Below, one piece after another: positions 1 to 7,500 of a stretch of DNA of 64,000 nt. Position numbers and translations under genes: made by a program. Location: NCBI RefSeq assembly GCF_000717745.1, contig NZ_JOBH01000010.1:372001-436000 (forward strand), written 5' to 3'. Position 1 is the stretch's first letter. The number at the start of each line of letters is the position of its first letter. Below the pieces are notes generated by a model that was not told where the DNA came from, searched no databases, and saw only the letters and a program-made list of their open reading frames with translations. The DNA comes from Streptomyces violens (GTDB lineage Bacteria > Actinomycetota > Actinomycetes > Streptomycetales > Streptomycetaceae).

Positions 1-2526
1 GTCGCCGGTGTCCAGGTCGGTGAAGGCGTACGCGCCGTCCGCACCGGTCGTGGAGGTCGCGACGACGTTGCCCGCCGCGTCGACCAGCGTGACGCGCGCG
101 TCCGGCAGGGGACGGCGGTCCGCACCGGCCCGGACGATGCCCTGGACGCGGGCGCCGGACTGCAGTGCGATCTCGATGCGGGTGGTGCCCTGGCCGCTGA
201 CCTCGACCGGCTGTGCGGTCGGCCGGTAGTCGGTGGCGTTCACCGCGACGGTGTACGTACCGGCGGCCAGCTCGTCGAAGGCGAAGTTGCCCTCGACGCC
301 GGTCTTGCCGGTCGCCAGCACCTCACCGCGGACGTCCGTGACCACGACCATCGCGCTGTCCACCGGCGCGCCGGTGACCACGCTGCGGACCTGGCCGCGC
401 AGGCCGCTGGTGCCGCTGAGCAGGATGTCGTAGCCGATCGGCTGGTCGCCGACGACGACCGTGGACGCCTGCGGCTGGTGGCCGTCGGCGGCCGCGATCA
501 GGACGTACGAGCCGGCGCCGGGGGCGTTCAGTACGTACGAGCCGTTGGCCTGGGCCACCGAGCGGCCCAGCTGGCGGCCGCTGAGGGAGATCAGCGTGAC
601 CGCGGAGCGCGGGACCGGGCTGCCGTCACCGTTCCGGACGAAGCCGGTGATGGCCGGGCCCTCCGGGGTGCCGGGGTCGCCGGCGGAGGCGTACGCCGCC
701 AGCGGCTGGGCCTGAGTGGCCTTGGCCGGCTGGGCCTGCGCCCAGGACGGCGTCCGGTCGTCGGCCACGGAGGGGGCGCCGACCAGGGCCGGTTCCCGCT
801 CCTCGGACGAGGCGGCCGAAGCGGCGGCGGCCGAGGCGGTGGCCGGGGCGGCCGCGGCGTCGGCCGGAACCGCCGTCGCGTCCGTGGTGGCACCGGACGC
901 CGTGGCGTCCGAGCCGTCGTCGGAGGACTGAGCCAGTCCACCCTTGGTCTTCAAGGCGACCTCCTTGATGAAAAGCGTCAGAAGGAAGGCGAGCAGCGCG
1001 CACGGGGCGGCGATCAGGAAGATGTCCGCGACAGCGTGCCCGTAGGCGCTCTCCATGACCGTCCGGAGGGGCGCCGGGAGGGCGTCCAGGTCCGGGATGC
1101 CACCGCCGCCGGCCCCACTGGACTGAGCGGCCTTGGCGGCAGCCGGTCCGAGGTCGGTCAGGCCGTCCTTGACGTAGTGCGTGACTCGGGTTGCCAGCAC
1201 CGCGCCGAGCGCCGAGACACCCACCGCACCACCGAGGGAGCGGAAGAAGGTGACGACGGACGAGGCGGAGCCGAGGTCCTGGGGGGCGACCTGGTTCTGC
1301 GTGCACAGCACCAGGTTCTGCATCATCATGCCGATGCCGAGACCCATCAGGGCCATGAAGATCGCGATGTGCCAGTACTCGGTGTCGTACCGGATCGTGC
1401 CCAGCAGGCCGAGGCCCGCGGTCAGCAGCACGCCACCGGAGACCAGCCACGCCTTCCACTTGCCGGTCTTGGTGATGATCTGGCCCGACACGGTCGAGGA
1501 GATGAACAGCCCCGCGATCATCGGGATGGTCATCACGCCGGACATCGTCGGCGACTTGCCGCGCGCCAGCTGGAAGTACTGGCTGAAGAAGACGGTGCCG
1601 GAGAACATCGCGATACCGACGAACAGCGACGCCGCGGAGGCCAGCGAGATCGTCTTGTTGCGGAACAGCCGCAGCGGGATGATCGGCTCGGCCGCCTTGG
1701 TCTCGACCAGGATGAAGATCAGCGCGAGCACGACGGCGCCGCCGACCATGGCACCGGTCTGCCAGGACATCCAGTCGTACTTGTCACCGGCCAGGGTGAC
1801 CCACACCAGCAGCAGGCAGACCGCCGCGCTGATGAAGAAGGCACCCAGCCAGTCGACCTTGACGCCCTCGCGCTTGATGACGGGGAGCTTCAGGGTCTTC
1901 TGCAGCACGATCAGCGCGATCACCGCGAAGGGCACGCCGACGTAGAAGCACCAGCGCCACCCGAGCCACGAGGTGTCGGTGATGACGCCACCGAGCAGCG
2001 GCCCACCAACGGTCGCAACGGCGAACACGGCGCCCAGGTAACCGCTGTACCGTCCCCGCTCACGCGGCGAGATCATCGCGGCCATAACAATCTGTGCGAG
2101 GGCGGAGAGACCGCCCACGCCTATGCCCTGCACGACACGGCAGGCGATCAGCATCCCGCTGTTCTGCGACAGACCGGCAACGACCGAGCCCGCGACATAG
2201 ATGACCAGCGAGAGCTGCACCAGCAGCTTCTTGCTGAACAGGTCGGAGAGCTTGCCCCACAGCGGGGTGGTCGCCGTCATCGCCAGCAGCGAGGCCGTCA
2301 CCACCCACGTGTAGGCGCTCTGCCCACCGTTCAGGTCATGAATGATCTCCGGCAGCGCGTTCGACACAATCGTCGAAGAAAGAATGGCGACGAACATACC
2401 GAGCAGCAGCCCGGACAGCGCCTCCATGATCTGGCGGTGCGTCATGGGCGCTCCGGCGGAGGCGTCTCCGCCGCCTCCGTGCTTGGCGTGGCCGCCCCGC
2501 ACACCGGCTGGTGTGGTTGTAGCCAT
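1..2526 (-). CDS. DHA2-family MFS drug efflux pump with C-terminal carboxypeptidase-regulatory-like repeats (C-terminus outside window)
   Basis: An open frame of 842 codons runs from ATG at 2526 off the left edge, so the gene is partial. Residues about 30-525 form a 14-helix DHA2 (EmrB/QacA) drug:H+ antiporter, with motif A-like GKLSDLFSKK after helix 2 and the GxxxGPxxGG-type motif GAVFAVATVGGPLLGG (motif C-like). An Ala/Ser-rich linker (about 525-620) leads to at least three beta-sandwich repeats of the carboxypeptidase-regulatory-like type, with the pattern GxVR...GxPVxxAxVTL...GxYxFxxLxxGxYxL. The start follows AAGGA at good spacing. The gene lies 8 bp after the MarR gene and is probably co-transcribed with it and de-repressed by its ligand. 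The antiporter assignment is firm; the role of the C-terminal repeats is unknown. Confidence 0.93.
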   Translation of the reverse strand, partial: MATTTPAGVRGGHAKHGGGGDASAGAPMTHRQIMEALSGLLLGMFVAILSSTIVSNALPEIIHDLNGGQSAYTWVVTASLLAMTATTPLWGKLSDLFSKKLLVQLSLVIYVAGSVVAGLSQNSGMLIACRVVQGIGVGGLSALAQIVMAAMISPRERGRYSGYLGAVFAVATVGGPLLGGVITDTSWLGWRWCFYVGVPFAVIALIVLQKTLKLPVIKREGVKVDWLGAFFISAAVCLLLVWVTLAGDKYDWMSWQTGAMVGGAVVLALIFILVETKAAEPIIPLRLFRNKTISLASAASLFVGIAMFSGTVFFSQYFQLARGKSPTMSGVMTIPMIAGLFISSTVSGQIITKTGKWKAWLVSGGVLLTAGLGLLGTIRYDTEYWHIAIFMALMGLGIGMMMQNLVLCTQNQVAPQDLGSASSVVTFFRSLGGAVGVSALGAVLATRVTHYVKDGLTDLGPAAAKAAQSSGAGGGGIPDLDALPAPLRTVMESAYGHAVADIFLIAAPCALLAFLLTLFIKEVALKTKGGLAQSSDDGSDATASGATTDATAVPADAAAAPATASAAAASAASSEEREPALVGAPSVADDRTPSWAQAQPAKATQAQPLAAYASAGDPGTPEGPAITGFVRNGDGSPVPRSAVTLISLSGRQLGRSVAQANGSYVLNAPGAGSYVLIAAADGHQPQASTVVVGDQPIGYDILLSGTSGLRGQVRSVVTGAPVDSAMVVVTDVRGEVLATGKTGVEGNFAFDELAAGTYTVAVNATDYRPTAQPVEVSGQGTTRIEIALQSGARVQGIVRAGADRRPLPDARVTLVDAAGNVVATSTTGADGAYAFTDLDTGD

Positions 2527-2534
2527 GTAATTCC

Positions 2535-3053
2535 TTATCGTCCTGCTGATGTACGGGTGTTTGGGCTCCGCGTGCCGTCCGTATGTGTGACGTCGGTACG
2601 CGTGGGTTCCTGGTGCGCCCGGGTGCGGCAGTCGCCGAAGCTCTCGTGCAACTTCGCGAGCAGCTCGTTCAGCCGGCCGACGTCGTCGTCGGACCAGTCG
2701 TCGAGGTACCGGGCGAGGGAGTCTGTGTAACGGACGGACAGCTCGGCGAGCAGTTCGCGTCCGCGGGTTGTCAGTCGCAGCAGCCTGGACCGCTTGTCCA
2801 GAGGGTCGGGCTCCCGCTCGATCCAGCCGCGCTCCGCGATGTGGGCGACGTGCCGGCTGGTCACCGACATGTCGATCATCAGCAGCTCGGCCAGCTTGCT
2901 CATCCGCATCTCGCCGTACCGGTCGAGGATGGTGAGCACGCCTACCGAGGCGGGCGGGCAGTCGTGGGGGAGGATGCGCCCGAGCTCGCGTTTCACGGCA
3001 CCGATGGCGCTGAGTTGCCTGGCCAGCTCCTGGTACTGACCCTGCGCGGCCAA
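2535..3053 (-). CDS. MarR family transcriptional regulator
   Basis: This 172-residue winged-helix repressor has the typical MarR layout: a helical N-terminus, HTH around MRMSKLAELLMIDMSVTSRH and a wing with DKRSRLLRLT. TTG at 3053 is chosen as the start because GGAGG lies six bases upstream. An ATG at about 3101 is also in frame, but it would place the coding region over the two palindromic operators. The gene is followed after 8 bp by the MFS pump, the usual MarR-efflux arrangement. It probably autoregulates through the operators just upstream. The inducing ligand cannot be told from sequence. Confidence 0.92.
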   Translation of the reverse strand: MAAQGQYQELARQLSAIGAVKRELGRILPHDCPPASVGVLTILDRYGEMRMSKLAELLMIDMSVTSRHVAHIAERGWIEREPDPLDKRSRLLRLTTRGRELLAELSVRYTDSLARYLDDWSDDDVGRLNELLAKLHESFGDCRTRAHQEPTRTDVTHTDGTRSPNTRTSAGR

Positions 3054-3076
3054 TGGGCACCTCCACACATCTTTTG

Positions 3077-3118
3077 TTGCTTGAGGCAACCATAGAAGCA
3101 CTTGGTTGCCGAAGGCAA
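3077..3118. promoter_or_regulatory. Twin MarR-type operators
   Basis: Two near-identical 13-mers, TTGCTTGAGGCAA at 3077-3089 and TTGCCGAAGGCAA at 3106-3118, are inverted repeats with TTGC/GCAA arms and sit 29 bp apart. They lie immediately upstream of the MarR start, so they are the expected autorepression site for the marR-MFS operon. The assignment is inferred from palindrome shape and position. Confidence 0.7.
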
Positions 3119-3120
3119 AC

Positions 3121-3368
3121 GAATCCGGGGTTCACGGGGTAAAGGAAACCAAAAAGATGTATCGCACACGAGTCAAGGGCTGGACTATGGCTCACAAAGC
3201 CGCAGGTCAGCGGGCATGCGACGGTGACTGTCGGGGCATACGAGCCTCGTCGTGGCGCCCCGCCGTCGCTTTGCGGCTCTCTGGCCGACTCCGCCCCCAT
3301 GTCGACAGGGTCGCCGAGGGGCCGCCTACCGGCCGACCAGGACTGTCCCCCTACCCGCCGGTTCGCTA
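3121..3368. other. Intergenic region, no gene seen
   Basis: About 250 bp between the divergent MarR gene and the small membrane protein. Reading frames here have atypical composition and no ribosome binding sites. It probably holds the promoter of the downstream small gene. Confidence 0.5.
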
Positions 3369-3380
3369 ATGTCTCGGCCT

Positions 3381-3593
3381 ATGGCGAACAACCCGCAGAC
3401 GCCCGACGGCAACCACGACCCGGCCGGCAGCACGCAGATGTTCCGCGCCTTCGTCGACGAAGGCGCCCCCCAGACCCCCCGCACCGCCGCGGCCACCCCC
3501 CAGTCCTCCTCGGGCCCCCGCGCGGGCGTCATCATCGGCGTAGTCGTCGCCATCGCGATCGTCGCGGCGGCGGCTTGGCTGGCCCTGGCCTGA
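3381..3593 (+). CDS. Small single-pass membrane protein
   Basis: 70 residues starting MANNPQTPDG. The N-terminal half is polar and Pro/Ala/Gln-rich. The C-terminus is one hydrophobic helix (about residues 48-70: AGVIIGVVVAIAIVAAAAWL), so the protein looks like a tail-anchored membrane protein. An alternative start 12 bases upstream (3369) would add four residues. A strong hairpin follows. The acidic to Pro-rich N-terminus followed by a terminal TM is common among uncharacterised actinobacterial mini-proteins. No function can be assigned. Confidence 0.65.
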   Translation: MANNPQTPDGNHDPAGSTQMFRAFVDEGAPQTPRTAAATPQSSSGPRAGVIIGVVVAIAIVAAAAWLALA

Positions 3594-3604
3594 GCCCCCC
3601 TTTT

Positions 3605-3635
3605 CGGGCTCGCACGCGCGACGCGCGCGAGCCCG
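3605..3635 (+). terminator. Stem-loop terminator after small membrane protein
   Basis: Arms CGGGCTCGCaCGCGCG and CGCGCGCGAGCCCG pair almost completely, 11 bp after the stop codon. Confidence 0.6.
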
Positions 3636-3677
3636 GCACGTCCCCCGTCCCCTTCTCCGCTCCGTACGATTACGGGG

Positions 3678-3723
3678 CTTCTCCCTGGCCGGGCGCCCGC
3701 CATCGGCGCCGGCCCGGGAGAAG
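3678..3723 (-). terminator. Stem-loop downstream of DUF397 gene
   Basis: The arms CTTCTCCCtGGCCGGGCGCC and GGCGCCGGCCCGGGAGAAG form a long near-perfect stem with a short loop, placed 28 bp after the DUF397 stop on the minus strand. Confidence 0.6.
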
Positions 3724-3751
3724 TCTTCGCGCATGTGTGGCCCGCGTCCCC

Positions 3752-3964
3752 TCAGTCGAACTCGCCGTCCCGCATCCCGGCACAGAACGCGGTCCACTCC
3801 TGCGGCGTGAACCGAAGATCACCGCGCTCCGGATGACGCGAGTCCCGCAGCGCCACCGCTTTGCGGCCTGTACGCAGTCTCCGGCGGCCAGACTCCTGCT
3901 GCACTTCCGCCACCACACGTCCGTCACGTCCAGGGGCGTACAGCCCATCCTTCGCGGTACTCAT
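3752..3964 (-). CDS. DUF397 domain-containing protein
   Basis: 70 residues. The C-terminal half carries the DUF397 signature VALRDSRHPERGDLRFTPQE followed by W and a short acidic tail. In Streptomyces these proteins usually sit next to an XRE-family HTH gene and are thought to form small regulatory, toxin-antitoxin-like pairs (BldB/WhiJ-type loci). No XRE gene flanks this copy, so it is an orphan or the remnant of such a pair. GTACTCAT at the start gives a clear ATG at 3964. The family call is firm; the function is unknown. Confidence 0.85.
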   Translation of the reverse strand: MSTAKDGLYAPGRDGRVVAEVQQESGRRRLRTGRKAVALRDSRHPERGDLRFTPQEWTAFCAGMRDGEFD

Positions 3965-4157
3965 CGGTGCCCCCTTCTTCCTCCGTTCTCCTTCACCCGC
4001 CTAAAGGGCGCACGCATCGCGCCGTGGTCCGACCGGCACGCCTTCTTCGGCTGTTGCGGCTGCGGGCCCCGCGGGGGAGCATTACGCGCAAGGCCTATGC
4101 TCGCCAAAAGTCGGTGCAAGACAAGTGGTATTAGGTGCGCTGTCGCTCTCCCTAGCT

Positions 4158-4448
4158 TTACGGCAATCCGAACTTCTCGTTTATGAGCTGCTTCCACTGT
4201 GCGTCGGCCAGCCCTGCCGCCACAAGCACATCCCGCCAGTCGGCGCGAACTTCCTCCAAGACCGCGAAGAATTCATCCAAGTCGCCCTGGCTGCAGATGA
4301 CCGCTGCGGCAGCCACTCTTTCCTGGAACATCACGTTGCCCTCAGTGATTGGCTCTATTACTTCTTCGAGTAGTTGAGCGACGGTCTCTGATTGATCTTC
4401 AGGAAATTCTTTCCGGATGTGCCGTACAATCCGTGCGGACAGAGGCAT
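4158..4448 (-). CDS. Small acidic protein, probable immunity protein for the adjacent Rhs toxin
   Basis: 96 residues, acidic and predicted all-helical, with no recognised family. GGGAG lies about seven bases before ATG at 4448. It is the first gene after the toxin stop (79 bp gap, same strand), where immunity genes of polymorphic toxins sit. Codon use is unlike the rest of the window: Leu CTA, Val GTA, Ile ATA and Arg AGA all occur, and GC is visibly lower. These are marks of recent acquisition as a toxin-immunity cassette. Function is inferred from context only. Confidence 0.65.
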   Translation of the reverse strand: MPLSARIVRHIRKEFPEDQSETVAQLLEEVIEPITEGNVMFQERVAAAAVICSQGDLDEFFAVLEEVRADWRDVLVAAGLADAQWKQLINEKFGLP

Positions 4449-4527
4449 GTGGGACTCCCAGATGTTTCAATTTTGAGAAAGCGCAGTTGGTGAGTTATTA
4501 GCTGTTCCCGGTGAGAACATGCTAGTG

Positions 4528-7500
4528 CTACTTCGGTGGGATCATATAGTCCCCCACTCGAACGTAGCCTGCCTCCCGGAGTTGTCTGAGCTCACGCGCA
4601 AAGACGGTCTCGCCTCCTCTCCGTGCGACTAGATTGTCCAACGTTTCGGGGGATGCCACGTATACCTCCCGGCCATCTCGAATGATTCCTGCTATCCAGT
4701 GATCATTTACGTCCATCCTCCATGCGTCCTCGAGGTAAAGGACTTCATGACCTGGCCAGTTTCGAGCGACCGCGGTATCCGGATTTCGCCCGATCACGGG
4801 AGTGCCGCGATCTGGGACCTTTGGGAGACCCTCTTTTGTGGGGCAGGAGAAAAGGCCTAGGGGGTCGGCTGAGGTCAGGGGAGAGTGGACATAGGTGACG
4901 GCGTTGGGAGCGGGGACGAGGCCGAGGGGATCCAGCGACGTGTATCGGGCCGATTCCGGGTCGTAGTAGCGGAAGTAGTTGTAGTGCAGGCCCGTTTCAG
5001 GGTCAAAGTATTGGCCGGGAAAGCGGAGGGGCGTATAAGCAGTGGCGTCTGCGTTCCAGGTGGTGGTGCCCCAGAGGGTGGTTCGGGTGCGCCAGGCTAT
5101 TTCGCCTTCGGGGGAGACCAGTTCGGTGGGGGTGCCGACCAGGTCGGTGATGATGGCGAAGAAGCGGGAGTCGATTTCGGATTGAGGGGCATCGGCTGCT
5201 GTGAGGCGTTCGGTCTGGGCGATGGGGGACAGGCCGTTGTGGTCCCAGGTGAGGGTGATGGACGGGGCGGGCCCGTCGCCTGAGGTGGTTTGTTCGGTGA
5301 GGGTGGTGCCGTCCCAGGTGAAGTCGACCTGTTCCAGGACAGCGGTACCGTCCGAGGAAAGGCGCTGTTTGGACGTGCGCCGGCCCAAGGGGTCGTAGCG
5401 GTACTGCCATGTCGTGCCGTCCGGGGTCACCACAGCGACCAGGCGGTCTTCCGTGTCCCAGGTGTAGTGCCAGGATTCGCGTTTGCCGGAGAGGTTACGT
5501 TTCTGGCGTAGGGTCAGGCGGCCGGCGGCGTCGTGTTCGTAGCGGATGCGGCCGGCCTGGGTGAGGCGGGTTCCGGTGTAGGTGCGGGCGCCGGTGGCCT
5601 CCGGGCCGGCGTGCGCACCAGGCCAGTCGGCGTGAGTCTGGTTGCCGGCCTCGTCGTAGGCGTAGGTCTCGGTCCAGTTGTGTGCGGATACCGCGGTGAC
5701 GCGGCCGACGGGGTCGAGGGCGAAGCGGCGGGGGCCGTTCAGGAGGTCGTCGATGCCGGTGAGGTAGCCGTCGGGGCGGTAGGTGTACTGACGGTGTTGG
5801 ACGGGGGCCACTTCGTGATGCGTGGCGTCCGCTGAGCCCGTACCCGTGGCGTGAAGCGACTGGGTAGTGAGGCGGCCCACCGGGTCGTACGACTGGTGGA
5901 GCGTGAGCAGCCCACCGGTGAGGCTTCGGGTGATCTCCTGCCCCGCAGCGTCATGCGCGAAGTCCAGCGTGCGGCCGGAGGTCGTGAGGGAGATGCGGCG
6001 ACCGGCCGCGTCGTAGGTGTACGTCGCCTCTGCGCCGGTCGGGGTACGCCGGTGAATGCGGCGGCCCAGCACGTCGTACGCGTAGGACATGGTGCGGCCG
6101 TTGACCGTTTCGGCGGTGATGCGGCCGAGTGCGTCACGAGTCCAGGAGACCTCGCTCTCCGGGGTGGCCGCGCTCAGCGGTCGGCCGTTCGCGTCGTACC
6201 GGTAACGGGTCAGCGTCCCGTCCGCCGTGCGCTTGGCCGTCGTGCGGCCGAGCTTGTCGTACTGGTAGACGGTCGTGTCGCCGAGCGGGCTGGTGCGGGC
6301 GGCGAGGCGGCCGGCGAGGTCGCGTTCGTACGACACCCGGCGGCCGTCGAAGTCCGTCTCGGAGACGAGGAGGCCCGCCGGGTCGTAGGCGTACGACCAC
6401 TCCAGACCCTGCGGATTCGTGACCTTGGAGAGCTGGAGCTTGGTGTCGTACGTGAAGGTGTAGCGGACGCCGTTGGGGTCGGTGCGGGCGGCGAGCTGGT
6501 CGAAGTGGGTGTATTCGAAGCGGGTCACACCGCCTGCGGCGTCCGTGTGGGTGAGGCAGTTTCCCTCGCCGTCGTACGTCCAGGATTCCGTGGCGCCGTC
6601 GGGCGCGGTGCGTCTGGCGAGGTGACCCTCGACCGTCCAGGCGTAGTGGGTGGTGGCCCCGAGAGGGTCAGTGTGCGTGAGGACGCGGCCGAAGGCGTCG
6701 CGTACGTACGTAGTCACCCCGCCCAGGGGGTCGGTGATGCGCTCCGGCAGTCCGGCGGCGTCGCAGCGTACGTGGGTGGTGTGTCCCTCGGCGTCGGTGA
6801 TCGCGGCGAGGTGACCGCGGTCGTCGTACGTGAAGGTGGTCACCGCGCCCGCCGGGTCGGTGGCCGAGGTGCGACGGCCGGCCGAGTCGTACGCCTGCTG
6901 CCAGACCGCGCCGTCGGGTTCCGTGATCGCGACCGGTAGTCCGAGTTCGTTGTGCTCGGCCCTCACTCGGGTGTCATCGGGGCGGGTGACGGCGGCCACT
7001 TCGCCGGTGGCGGTGTACTCGTACGACGTGGTGTGGCCCAGCGGGTCGGTGACGGACAGCACGCGGCCTTGGCTGTCGCGTTGGGTCCGGGTGACCGCCC
7101 CCGTCGGGCTGATCTCGGCGACGACCTTGTACCGGTCGTCGACCAGGTAACGGGTGGTGTGGCCGAGGGAATCGGTGAGCGCCGTGATGCGGTGGCCGGT
7201 CTCCGGGTCCATCTCGTCGTAGCTGATGCGGACCGCGAGGTGCCCTTCGGTGCCGCCTTCGGCGATGCAGCGGTCCTGGTCGTCGTAGGTGTAGTCGTAG
7301 CGGCGGTCGTTGGTGTCGGTCCAGGAGACGACGCGGTGCCGGTCGTCGTACTCGAAGCGGAGCGGCAGGCCGGAGGAGTTGGTGACCGAAGTGAGGTCGC
7401 CGTTGGTGTAGTCGTAGCGCAGGAGTTGCTGGTCGGAGCCGCCTTCCGCCGCGCCTGCCAGGTGCAGGGCGGTGATCCGGTCGTCCTCCGTGGTCAGCTT

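Noticed and set aside
478..2730. 750-residue forward ORF opposite the MFS gene
   Set aside because: It is antisense to a gene with full transporter motifs. Its Arg/Gly/Asp-rich sequence is a typical GC-bias shadow.
3106..3369. Small ORF between the marR operators and the membrane protein
   Set aside because: It starts within the operator region, has no ribosome site and has shadow-like composition.
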